NCBI RefSeq assembly: GCF_024169925.1
Contig: NZ_JALJXF010000001.1
Span: forward strand, 3,974,001-4,038,000
DNA length: 64,000 nt
Direction: 5' to 3'
From: Methylorubrum extorquens
GTDB lineage: Bacteria > Pseudomonadota > Alphaproteobacteria > Rhizobiales > Beijerinckiaceae
Part shown: in pieces, positions 46,907 through 57,664 of the stretch
Numbering within the stretch: the first letter of the stretch is position 1
How the letters are laid out: the number at the start of each line of letters is the position of its first letter
Notes under the pieces: generated by a model
The model's input: the letters and a program-made list of their open reading frames with translations, nothing else
Database searches by the model: none
Told to the model about the DNA's origin: nothing
Made by a program: the position numbers and the translations under genes

Positions 46907-47914
46907 TCACGCGCTGGCAGCCCGCGGCGTCGCGAACCGGCGCAGCAGCCATCCGACCAGCCCCGCCGAGAGGACGAGGCAGACGAGCGTGACGGTCCGA
47001 GACGGCCAAAGCAAGGTCACGCCCGCAAGCCCGGCCAGTACCGCCTGCACGGCGAAGACCGAGCCGACGGTCTCCAGCACGGAGAACCCGTTGACGGTAG
47101 CGACCTGATAATAGTGGCTGCGATGGGCCTGCCAGACGGCCTCACCCCGCCGCAGGCGCCACAAAAGGGTGAGCGTCGCGTCGGCGATCGGATAGAGCGG
47201 CAGGATCAGCGCGGCGGCCAAGCTACCCTCCCCCGCAAGGCGGAACAGCAGCCACGCCACGATCAGCCCGACCGGCAGCGAGCCGACATCGCCCATGAAC
47301 AGCCGTGCCACCGGCCGGTTGAACGGGGCGAAGCCGAGAAGCCCGCCAAGCAGCGCGCCGGCGACCAGGGTCGGCTCGGGCGCGTATTGGCCCGCGAGGC
47401 CGAGGGCGAACAGGAAGGCGGTGGGCGGCACGAACTCGGCCAGCGTCATCCAGTCGAGCCCGTCCATGAAGTTGACGAGGTTCACGAACCAGAGCCCGGC
47501 GAGGATCGTGAAAGCGCGCTCGAGCCCCAGCGGCACGTCCGGGAGCAGGCGGCCCTCGGCGGTAATCACGACGGCGGCGACCGCACCGGCCTGGATCACG
47601 AGACGGAGCGAGGCCGGCAGCGGCCGGATGTCGTCGACGGCGCCAACGACGGCAAGGGCGATCACGGAGAGAGCCAACACCGGCAGCTCGACGCCCCCGA
47701 GCGCGATCCCGGCCGGTGCAGCGAGAACGGCCACCGTGAGCAGCGCGGCAGCGATGATGGCGATGCCGCCGCCCTGGGGCGTCGGCACCCGGTGGCTGGA
47801 GCGGGCATTGGGCCGTGCGAGCGCGTAGCGCTGCAAGAGCGGCTTCAGCAGCACGATGAGACCGGCGGAGAGGAGCGCCGCCAGCGGTACGACGAGGGGC
47901 GGTACGAGGGTCAT
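46907..47914 (-). CDS. WecA/WbpL-like polyprenyl-phosphate sugar-1-phosphate transferase
   Basis: 335-residue polytopic membrane enzyme of glycosyltransferase family 4 (MraY/WecA superfamily), about ten hydrophobic segments. Family motifs: HRVPTPQGGGIAII, the acidic VGAVDDIRPLPASLRL, NFMDGLDWMT (NxxxDG), RLFMGDVGSLPVG, and the cytoplasmic HRSHYYQ (HxxHH-like) loop. It would load a sugar-1-phosphate onto undecaprenyl phosphate, starting O-antigen or a related polysaccharide. The start at 47914 has no strong ribosome binding site. Probably the first gene of a two-gene unit with the reductase. Confidence 0.9.
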   Translation of the reverse strand: MTLVPPLVVPLAALLSAGLIVLLKPLLQRYALARPNARSSHRVPTPQGGGIAIIAAALLTVAVLAAPAGIALGGVELPVLALSVIALAVVGAVDDIRPLPASLRLVIQAGAVAAVVITAEGRLLPDVPLGLERAFTILAGLWFVNLVNFMDGLDWMTLAEFVPPTAFLFALGLAGQYAPEPTLVAGALLGGLLGFAPFNRPVARLFMGDVGSLPVGLIVAWLLFRLAGEGSLAAALILPLYPIADATLTLLWRLRRGEAVWQAHRSHYYQVATVNGFSVLETVGSVFAVQAVLAGLAGVTLLWPSRTVTLVCLVLSAGLVGWLLRRFATPRAASA

Positions 47915-47940
47915 CGGGTCGTAAGAGGACGCGCAACAGC

Positions 47941-47962
47941 CCTCCCCCCTCTGCGGGGGAGG
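47941..47962. repeat. C-rich/G-rich hairpin upstream of the transferase gene
   Basis: CCTCCCCC (47941-47948) and GGGGGAGG (47955-47962) form an 8-bp stem with a 6-nt loop, comparable with the element at 1760-1785. It lies in the 301-bp gap (47915-48215) between divergent genes. I see no gene and no clear promoter in the rest of that gap. Confidence 0.5.
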
Positions 47963-48215
47963 GATTTCAAACTGCGTGTTTCAATCATTCGCATATCGCC
48001 CGCTCTACCCGCCCGCACCTGCCCAAGCGAGACCACGGCAACCGGTCCCAACTTGTTTTGGCCGCAAAGCCACGCGATCCGCCTGACGTGGTCCGCCGAA
48101 AGAGCGGTGGGCGGGCCGCGCGTCCCCGGCCGGCTCGCCTTGCGGGCGCGGGGAGCCGCCGATACGACTTGGCCGCTCGCCCCCACCGCTCAAGCTGGCT
48201 GTCAAGAATCGCCCG

Positions 48216-51146
48216 TTGCGCACGCTTTCCCTGGCCCTTGCCCTGGCCCTCGCGATCCTGACGGCCGTGGCGGGTTCCCTCGCCGGTCTCCTCGGGACCA
48301 CCACGCCCGCCTACGCGGTCGAGGCCGTGCGCGTCACCCTCGACGCGCCCGCCATCGACCTGACGCCGACGATCGAGCGCTACCGCTCCGACGGCGACTT
48401 GATCCAGATCTCCACCGCACCGGGCAAGGACGGCATCGTGCGGCGCATCGCGGTCAAGGCGCGCGAGGCCGGCGCGCGGCCCGACTGGATGGTGTTCGCG
48501 CTCACCAACGACACCGACGAGCAGATCGACCGCCTGCTGGTCGCCCCCCACTTCCGCCTCGTCGGCTCCGGGGTGATCTGGCCCGATCTCGGCGGCTCGC
48601 GCATCGCCGCGATCACCGCGAGCGAGGGCATCCGGCCCGAGCGCGACGAGAGCCTCGACGCCGACCAGTTCCTCATCACCATCGATCCCGGCACCACGGT
48701 GACCTACGTCGCCGAGTTGAAGGGCCCCAACATCCCGCAGGTCTACCTCTGGGATCAGGACGCCTACCGCAAGAAGACGTCGGGGCTCACCCTCTATAAG
48801 GGCATCATCATCGGCATCGCCGGGCTGCTCGCCCTGTTCCTCACCATCATCTTCGTGGTGAAGGGCGCGATCATCTTCCCCGCCGCCGCCGCGCTCTCCT
48901 GGGCGGTCCTGGCCTATGCCTGCATCGATTTCGGCTTCCTGCAGCGGGTGTTTCCCGTCACCGAACTCGCCGAGCGGATCTACCGCGCCTCGGCCGAAGC
49001 CGTGCTCGGCGCGACCCTGCTCGTGTTCCTGTTCGCCTACCTGAACCTGTCGCGTTGGCACGTGCGCTACAGCCACGTCGCCTTCTTCTGGCTCACCTTC
49101 CTCGCCGGCCTCGTGGCGCTCGCGGTGTTCGACCCGCCGGTGGCGGCGGGCGTAGCGCGCATCTCGATCGCGGCTGTGGCGGGCGTCGGGCTGCTGCTGA
49201 TCCTGTATCTGGCCGTCCATAACGGCTACGACCGCGCCATCCTGCTGGTGCCGACCTGGCTGCTGCTGCTGGTCTGGGTTGTGGCGGCGGGCTTTGCCAT
49301 CACCGGGCAGATCGGCTCCGACCTCGTGCAGCCGGCGCTCATCGGCGGCCTCGTGCTCATCGTCATGCTGATCGGCTTCACGGTGATGCAGCACGCTTTC
49401 GCCGGCGGCGGCCTCAGCCACAGCCTCGTCTCGGACACCGAGCGCCGGGCGCTGGCGCTGACGGGGGCGGGCGACATCGTGTTCGACTGGGACGTACCGG
49501 GTGACCGCGTCTTCGCCGGTCCCGAGATCGAGGCGCAGCTCGGGCTCAAGCGCGGCACCCTCGAAGGCCCGGCGGCGAACTGGCTCGGCCTGCTCCACCC
49601 CTTCGACGTGGAGCGCTACTCGGCGGCCCTCGACACCGTGATCGAGGAGCGGCGCGGGCGCATCACCCACGATTTCCGCCTGCGCTCGGCCGACGGTCCC
49701 TACGCGTGGTACCGGCTGAAGGCGCGGCCGGTGATCGGCACCGACGGCGAGGTGATCCGCATCGTCGGCACGATCAGCGACGTGACCGAAGCCAAGACCG
49801 CCGAAGAGCGGCTGCTGCACGACGCGGTGCATGACAGCCTCACCGGCCTGCCCAACCGCGAGTTGTTCCACGACCGGCTCGAGGCCGCGCTGGCGCTGGC
49901 GAGCCAGGATCCGCGCCTGAAGCCCGCGGTGATCGCCCTCGACATCGACCGGTTCAAGGCGATCAACGACGCCATCGGCCTCTCGGCGGGCGACTCGATC
50001 CTGCTCACGCTCTCGCGTCGGCTCGGCCGGCTGCTGCGCCCGCAGGACACCCTGGCGCGGGTAGCGGGCGACGAATTCGCGGTGATCCTGCTCTCCGAGC
50101 GCGAGCCCGACCGCATCCTTTCGTTCGCCGAGATGATCCGGCGCGCCATCGCCACTCCGGTCACCTATGCCGACCGCGAGGTGTTCCTCACCGTCTCCAT
50201 CGGCATCGCCCTGCACGAGGCGGCGCAGGGCGCCGGCCACCAGGGCAGCGGGCAGACGCGGCGCGAGGAGGTGTTCAAGAACGCCGAGATGGCGATGATC
50301 CAGGCCAAGCGCGGCGGCGGCGACCGGATCGAGGTGTTCCGCGCCAACATGCGGCTGGAACGCTCAGACCGGCTGATGCTGGAGGCGGATCTGCGCAAGG
50401 CGCTGGAGCGCAACGAGATCAAGGTGCTGTTCCAGCCGATCGTCCGGCTCGAAGACCGTACCGTCGCCGGCTTCGAGACGCTGCTGCGCTGGGATCACCC
50501 GAAGCTCGGACGCATCCCGCCCTCGACCTTCCTGCCGGTGGCGGAGGAGACCGGCGTCATCGTCCCGCTCGGCAATTTCGCCATCGAGCGCACGGCGCTC
50601 GAACTCGCCGCTTGGCAGCGCTCGCTCGACGTCGAGCCGCCGATCTTCGCCTCGGTCAACGTCTCCTCGCGCCAACTCCTGCGCCACGACCTCCTGCACG
50701 ACGTGAAGACGGTGATCGCCCGCACCGGCGTGCTGCCCGGCTCGCTCAAGCTGGAGATGGCCGAGGGGCTGGTGATGGAAAACCCGGAATACGCCGCCCA
50801 GATGCTGGCCCGCATCCACGATCTCGGCGCCGGGCTCGTCCTCGATGATTTCGGCACCGGCTACTCGGCGATCTCCTATCTTCAGCGCTTCCCCTTCGAC
50901 ACGATCAAGATCGACCAGAGCTTCGTGCGCCAGATGGGCCAGGGCCGCACCGCCATGCTGCGCTCGGTCTTGCGGATGGGGCAGGAGCTCGGTCTGGCCA
51001 CCATCGCCGAAGGCGCCGAATCGGAGGAGGACGCGCAGGTGTTGCAGGAATTCGGCTGCGATTACGCGCAAGGGGCGGCCTTCGGCGAGCCGATGACCGT
51101 GCTCCAGGCTCGCCAGCTCGTCGGCGCCGCGCCCGAAGCCGCCTGA
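48216..51146 (+). CDS. Membrane GGDEF-EAL protein with PAS domain (c-di-GMP turnover)
   Basis: 976 residues. Signal/anchor at 5-34, a periplasmic beta-rich region to about 190 (7TMR-DISM extracellular-like by position), seven or eight membrane helices at about 195-400, then PAS (about 415-525), GGDEF (530-710) and EAL (715-960). The GGDEF site is VAGDEF (617-621), with Ala for the first Gly. The EAL motif is ETL (754-756). Other EAL residues, including VLDDFGTGYSAISYL and AEGAESEEDAQ, are present. Active-site variants leave it unclear which activity dominates. The only usable start is a TTG at 48216 with a poor ribosome binding site. Confidence 0.9.
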   Translation: MRTLSLALALALAILTAVAGSLAGLLGTTTPAYAVEAVRVTLDAPAIDLTPTIERYRSDGDLIQISTAPGKDGIVRRIAVKAREAGARPDWMVFALTNDTDEQIDRLLVAPHFRLVGSGVIWPDLGGSRIAAITASEGIRPERDESLDADQFLITIDPGTTVTYVAELKGPNIPQVYLWDQDAYRKKTSGLTLYKGIIIGIAGLLALFLTIIFVVKGAIIFPAAAALSWAVLAYACIDFGFLQRVFPVTELAERIYRASAEAVLGATLLVFLFAYLNLSRWHVRYSHVAFFWLTFLAGLVALAVFDPPVAAGVARISIAAVAGVGLLLILYLAVHNGYDRAILLVPTWLLLLVWVVAAGFAITGQIGSDLVQPALIGGLVLIVMLIGFTVMQHAFAGGGLSHSLVSDTERRALALTGAGDIVFDWDVPGDRVFAGPEIEAQLGLKRGTLEGPAANWLGLLHPFDVERYSAALDTVIEERRGRITHDFRLRSADGPYAWYRLKARPVIGTDGEVIRIVGTISDVTEAKTAEERLLHDAVHDSLTGLPNRELFHDRLEAALALASQDPRLKPAVIALDIDRFKAINDAIGLSAGDSILLTLSRRLGRLLRPQDTLARVAGDEFAVILLSEREPDRILSFAEMIRRAIATPVTYADREVFLTVSIGIALHEAAQGAGHQGSGQTRREEVFKNAEMAMIQAKRGGGDRIEVFRANMRLERSDRLMLEADLRKALERNEIKVLFQPIVRLEDRTVAGFETLLRWDHPKLGRIPPSTFLPVAEETGVIVPLGNFAIERTALELAAWQRSLDVEPPIFASVNVSSRQLLRHDLLHDVKTVIARTGVLPGSLKLEMAEGLVMENPEYAAQMLARIHDLGAGLVLDDFGTGYSAISYLQRFPFDTIKIDQSFVRQMGQGRTAMLRSVLRMGQELGLATIAEGAESEEDAQVLQEFGCDYAQGAAFGEPMTVLQARQLVGAAPEAA

Positions 51147-51147
51147 T

Positions 51148-51163
51148 CCCGCGATGACGCGGG
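51148..51163 (+). terminator. Small hairpin after the GGDEF-EAL gene
   Basis: CCCGCG-ATGA-CGCGGG starts two nt after the stop codon. A T-rich stretch (TTCTGTTTAAA) follows about 12 nt later. Weak terminator candidate. Confidence 0.35.
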
Positions 51164-51267
51164 GGTCTCGCACTTCTGTTTAAACCTCCCTTAACCATGT
51201 TGCGGGAAGGTCCACCCGAACGATCCGGGACGCCGCTGCGGCGGACCCGCCGGACTGAGGATGGACG

Positions 51268-51651
51268 ATGATCGAGGCGACGAGACGCAGGAGCCCGGCC
51301 CCCACCGGCAACGCGATGCGCCGCCTGATGACGCGGCCCATCCACGCGCATCTCGCCGTCGCGGCACAGCCGCGGGCGGTCGTTGCGGAGGCGCCCGAAG
51401 CGGTGACGGAGGCTCCGGCGGAAGTCCCCGCCCCCCTGCCCTCCACGCCCGAAGCGGATGAGGCGGATCTCGTGCGCCTGCGCCTCGAAGTGGCGATGAT
51501 GAAGGCAGCACTCGCCGCCGAGCGCCGGGAGAGCGAGGCGCTTCGGACCAGCCTCGGCCTCGCGGACGCGGAAACGCTGAGCGAGGAGGCGCGGGCCGTC
51601 CGCGCGCGCTGGGCCGCGCTGGTCGAGCGCCTGATCCACACCCCGCTCTGA
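51268..51651 (+). CDS. Hypothetical protein with coiled coil, 127 residues
   Basis: Not recognised. The N-terminal 60 residues are Pro/Ala/Glu-rich and probably disordered. Residues about 66-100 (ADLVRLRLEVAMMKAALAAERRESEALRTSL) form a likely coiled coil. GAGG precedes the ATG at 51268. It lies 44 bp before the ferredoxin/FNR-like gene in the same direction, so the two may be co-transcribed. Confidence 0.6.
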   Translation: MIEATRRRSPAPTGNAMRRLMTRPIHAHLAVAAQPRAVVAEAPEAVTEAPAEVPAPLPSTPEADEADLVRLRLEVAMMKAALAAERRESEALRTSLGLADAETLSEEARAVRARWAALVERLIHTPL

Positions 51652-51695
51652 TCCTTTCCAAAACACCTCTCATCCGATCGGAGCGGGTTGCCGCC

Positions 51696-52637
51696 ATGCG
51701 TGCTCCCACGAGCGCCCGTTGTTCGCTTGTCGTCAACGGCCAGCCCCTGCGGGTCTCCCCCGGCGACACCTCCCTGGAGACCGCGCTGGCGGACGGCGTG
51801 ATCGCCCCGATGACCGGGCTCCTCGGCCAGGGCGCCGGCCCAGCCTCGCGGCGGCTACCCGTTCGGGCGCGGCGGGCGGAGGCGGTGACGCTGTCCGCGC
51901 CCGATCCGGACGCGACGATCCGGCCGGTCAAGACGCCGGCCCGGACGCTCGCGCGCCGCACCGGCAGCATCGACTCCATCACGGCTTTGGCGCCGCGAGT
52001 CCTTCAAGTGGTCGCGACCCTGGAGCGGCGGCTTCCTTTCGAGCCGGGTGACCAAGTCGTCGTCACGCTCGAAGGCGGGCGCCCGGTCACGCTCACACCG
52101 ACGCTCGGCGTCGAGGGCGGGGCGGAGCTGAACGAACTCGTCTTCCACCTGCGCGGCGAGTGCGCCGAGGATCTCACCGCCCTGTTCGGTTGCCCGGTCG
52201 AGCCCGGCCGCGCGGTGAAGGTGAAGGGCCCCGTCGGCAACGGCACCTATCGGCCCGGCGGCGGTCGCCTCGTGCTGGTCGCGGCGGAGACCGGATTCGC
52301 CGGCATCTGGGCGATTGCCCGCGCCGCGCGCTACATCGAGCCGGCCCGCGAGATCTGCCTCGTGGTCGGCGCGCGCGATCCCCTCGACCTCTACATGCGG
52401 CCGTCGCTCGAATGGCTGCGCGCCACCGGCGTCACCCGCATCACGCTCGCCGCCGACCGCCACCGCCAGCGGGGGCCCGATGTGCGCCCAGGCCCGCTCA
52501 CCGCCCATATCCCGAGCCTGCGGACCACCGACGTGGTGCACGCCTCCGGCTGCCCCTCGACGCTGGGCGCGGTGGAAGTCCTGGCCGCGGCAGCCGGCGC
52601 GCGGTTCTACGCGATCCCGCTCGAACCGGAGTCTTAG
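51696..52637 (+). CDS. Degenerate ferredoxin-like / FNR-like protein
   Basis: 313 residues. Residues 8-40 (CSLVVNGQPLRVSPGDTSLETALADGV) resemble the start of a 2Fe-2S ferredoxin domain, but the four iron-sulfur cysteines are missing; the first Cys is C9 and the next are far away. From about residue 95 the pattern is FNR-like: FEPGDQVVVTLEGGRPVTLTP, VKVKGPVGNGTYRPGGGRLVLVAAETGFAGIWAIAR (nucleotide loop) and EICLVVGARDPLDLYMRPSLEWL. The usual FAD motif RxYS is not present (RPVTL here). It ends VHASGCPSTLGAVEVLAA, like the FNR C-terminal. So it is FNR-fold by pattern but may not bind FAD or an iron-sulfur cluster. Start at 51696; ribosome binding site GGAG. Confidence 0.65.
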   Translation: MRAPTSARCSLVVNGQPLRVSPGDTSLETALADGVIAPMTGLLGQGAGPASRRLPVRARRAEAVTLSAPDPDATIRPVKTPARTLARRTGSIDSITALAPRVLQVVATLERRLPFEPGDQVVVTLEGGRPVTLTPTLGVEGGAELNELVFHLRGECAEDLTALFGCPVEPGRAVKVKGPVGNGTYRPGGGRLVLVAAETGFAGIWAIARAARYIEPAREICLVVGARDPLDLYMRPSLEWLRATGVTRITLAADRHRQRGPDVRPGPLTAHIPSLRTTDVVHASGCPSTLGAVEVLAAAAGARFYAIPLEPES

Positions 52638-52668
52638 ACTCCCTTCAAATCGCTTTTCCGGTCCACCT

Positions 52669-52775
52669 CCCTCATCCTGAGGCGCCGCGAAGCAGCCTCG
52701 AAGGGTCTTCCAAAAGCCGTGCGGGCTCTGGAGGATCCTTCGAGGCCCGCCGACGCGGGCGCCTCAGGATGAGGG
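52669..52775. repeat. 107-bp near-palindrome with 18-bp perfect arms
   Basis: CCCTCATCCTGAGGCGCC (52669-52686) and GGCGCCTCAGGATGAGGG (52758-52775) are perfect inverted arms. Inside, GCCTCGAAGG with a following CTTCC pairs with GGAGGATCCTTCGAGGC. The whole could form one long hairpin. The motif CTCATCCTGAGG...CCTTCGAGGC resembles dispersed repeats that I recall in Hyphomicrobiales genomes. It lies in the 268-bp gap between convergent genes. Confidence 0.85.
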
Positions 52776-52840
52776 TATGGTTCGGACGAACCTGTTCCGG
52801 ACAGCGCATTACCAATCGGGCACTGCCTGCCCTTCTCGGT

Positions 52841-52882
52841 CAAAAGAAAAGGGGCAGGACGGATCACCCGCCCTGCCCCTTT
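52841..52882 (-). terminator. Intrinsic terminator of glycogen phosphorylase
   Basis: On the minus strand AAAGGGGCAGG pairs with CCTGCCCCTTT (arms at 52872-52882 and 52848-52858), followed by TTTTCTTTTG. It starts 24 nt after the stop codon of the phosphorylase gene and has the proper U-rich tail. Confidence 0.85.
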
Positions 52883-52905
52883 CTCGATTCGACCGGCTGC
52901 CGGGT

Positions 52906-55452
<2,547 letters not shown>

Positions 55453-55637
55453 CTGGGTATCCCCCTTCGTTGCAGCCGAGGATGTCGGACGGACGCAAAG
55501 TCTGGCCGCTTCTTGCGGCGGCACGATGACCCGCGACGTGGTCTGTCGCCCTGCTCCGCCATGGTGTTGCCGGTCGCAGGACTTGTCGAGACACATGCGT
55601 CGGAACAAAGCTTTCGCAAGTCGTGTGCCCACAGGAC

Positions 55638-55655
55638 TGTGTCATGGTAGACACA
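55638..55655. promoter_or_regulatory. Inverted repeat in the glgP / alpha-glucosidase divergent region
   Basis: TGTGTC-ATGGTA-GACACA is a perfect 6-6-6 inverted repeat, with a further GACACA at about 55592. It lies in the 327-bp gap (55453-55779) between the divergent genes and could be an operator shared by both. The regulator is unknown. No gene or terminator is seen in the remainder of this gap. Confidence 0.45.
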
Positions 55656-55779
55656 TCCCCGACGCATCGGCCGGCGCCTCGCGCCAGAGATAACCCCGGC
55701 CGCTTGAAGGCTTGCTGAACGGCCCTAACCCTCTTCGGGCGATGCGCAAGGCGTCGAGGGCAGCATCGCGGGAGGTCCG

Positions 55780-57411
55780 ATGGGCGGTCCGATATCCGGG
55801 ACGAACGGCTCCGAAGCGGCTTGGTGGCAGAGCGGGACAGTCTATCAGGTCTATCCCCGCTCGTTCCAGGACACCGACGGCGATGGCGTCGGCGACCTTC
55901 GGGGGATCACGGCACGGCTGGACTACCTCGCTTGGCTCGGTGTCGATGCGGTGTGGATCTCGCCGTTCTACCGCTCGCCGATGGCCGATTTCGGCTACGA
56001 CGTGGCCGATTATTGCGCGGTCGATCCGCTGTTCGGCACGCTTGAGGATTTCGACGCGCTGATTGCCGAGGCGCATCGGCGCAAGCTCAGGGTGATCCTC
56101 GACTTCGTGCCCAACCACAGCTCGATCGAGCATCCGTGGTTCACCGAGAGCCGGGCGAGCCGCGAGGCGGCCAAGCGCGACTGGTACATCTGGCGTGACC
56201 CCGCCCCCGATGGCGGCCCGCCCAACAACTGGCTCTCGAATTTTGGCGGCCCGGCCTGGACCCGCGATCCGGCCACCGGCCAGTACTACTATCACGCCTT
56301 CCTGCCCGAGCAGCCGGACCTGAACTGGCGCAACCCCGAAGTGCGGGCGGCGATGCACGACGCCCTGCGCTTCTGGCTGGCCCGCGGCGTCGATGGCTTC
56401 CGCGTCGATGTGATCTGGCACCTGATCAAGGACGAGGGATTTCGCGACAACCCGCACAATCCCGAGTTTCAACCGCATCAGGCCGGGATCAACCGCTTCC
56501 AGCAGGTCTATTCCTGCGATCGGCCCGAGGTGCTCGCGGTCATCGCCGGGATGCGCGCGGTCCTGCGCGAGTACGGCGAGCGGGTGCTGATCGGCGAGAT
56601 CTATCTGCCGATCGAGCGGCTGGTGACCTATTACGGGCCCGGCCTGACCGGGGCCGACCTGCCCTTCAACTTCCAGCTCATCCAGACACCGTGGCGCGCC
56701 GACGCGGTGGCGGCCTTGGTGGCGGAATATGAAATGGCCCTCCCCGACGGCGGCTGGCCGAACTGGGTGCTCGGCAACCACGATCAGCCCCGCATTGCCG
56801 CCCGCGTCGGCGAGGCACAGGCCCGCGTCGCGGCAATGCTGCTGCTGACGCTGCGCGGCACGCCGACGCTCTATTACGGTGACGAGATCGGCCTCGCTCG
56901 CGTTCCGGTGCCGCCTGAGCAGGCACAGGACCCGTGGGGGCGCAACGAACCCGGTCATGGCCGCGACCCCGAGCGCACGCCGATGCAGTGGGAGGACGCA
57001 CCCAATGCGGGCTTCACCACCGCTACGCCGTGGCTGCCGCTCAGCGCGGATGCGAAGCGGCGCAATGTCGACGAGATGCGCGATGATTCCCGCTCGATCC
57101 TGACGCTCTACCGCCGGCTCCTGTCCCTGCGCCGTGACCATCCGGCCCTGTCGATCGGAGATTGGCGGGGCCTGTCGCTCTCAGCGGATCTCGCCGCCGA
57201 CGTCTTTGCCTTCGAGCGCGCCTCGGGTGGCGACGTCTTACGCATCCTGCTCAATTTCGGCAGCCTGGAACGGACGATCCCCTTGGAGGATGGGGGCTGG
57301 ACGATCCTGCTCTCGACCCATTCGGGACGGGCGGGTGACAGGGCCGACGACCATATCCGGCTCGCACCCGATGAAGGCGTCATCCTGAAGCCGGCAATCC
57401 GACAGGGCTGA
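55780..57411 (+). CDS. GH13 alpha-glucosidase
   Basis: Hydrolyses alpha-glucosidic bonds, possibly also transglycosylating; 543 residues of GH13. The fold regions appear in order: WISPFYRSPMADFGYDVADY, ILDFVPNHSS, GFRVDVIWH with catalytic D210, IGEIYLP with acid E273, and LGNHDQPRIA with D335. The calcium-type DTDGDGVGDL near residue 31 is typical of oligo-1,6-glucosidase/alpha-glucosidase/trehalose synthase relatives. GGGAGG precedes the ATG. It lies divergent from glgP and 253 bp before glgA, so it likely handles glucan oligosaccharides. Confidence 0.93.
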   Translation: MGGPISGTNGSEAAWWQSGTVYQVYPRSFQDTDGDGVGDLRGITARLDYLAWLGVDAVWISPFYRSPMADFGYDVADYCAVDPLFGTLEDFDALIAEAHRRKLRVILDFVPNHSSIEHPWFTESRASREAAKRDWYIWRDPAPDGGPPNNWLSNFGGPAWTRDPATGQYYYHAFLPEQPDLNWRNPEVRAAMHDALRFWLARGVDGFRVDVIWHLIKDEGFRDNPHNPEFQPHQAGINRFQQVYSCDRPEVLAVIAGMRAVLREYGERVLIGEIYLPIERLVTYYGPGLTGADLPFNFQLIQTPWRADAVAALVAEYEMALPDGGWPNWVLGNHDQPRIAARVGEAQARVAAMLLLTLRGTPTLYYGDEIGLARVPVPPEQAQDPWGRNEPGHGRDPERTPMQWEDAPNAGFTTATPWLPLSADAKRRNVDEMRDDSRSILTLYRRLLSLRRDHPALSIGDWRGLSLSADLAADVFAFERASGGDVLRILLNFGSLERTIPLEDGGWTILLSTHSGRAGDRADDHIRLAPDEGVILKPAIRQG

Positions 57412-57664
57412 TCGATGCGGCACTGCACTCTGCGCATTCAGCCCGCCTAAAACCGGGATGGATGCGCAGGACACTTTCGCCATTCGCCCAGCGCAGACAA
57501 CCCATGATGGAAGCGCAGGCACTCACCCACAAATATCGGTCTGAACATGGCCTGAATTGTGCGATGCAACGGAACGGATTGCCTTCCGGAGCATTGCAAT
57601 GCCGAGCGCAGCAGCGGCGGTTCCCGCCCTTCACGAGCCGCGCCGGTGGCGTAGGGGTCAATCG

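Noticed and set aside
55592..55625. General stress (EcfG-type) promoter before the glucan genes
   Set aside because: GGAAC is present but no CGTT box lies 16-17 bp downstream.
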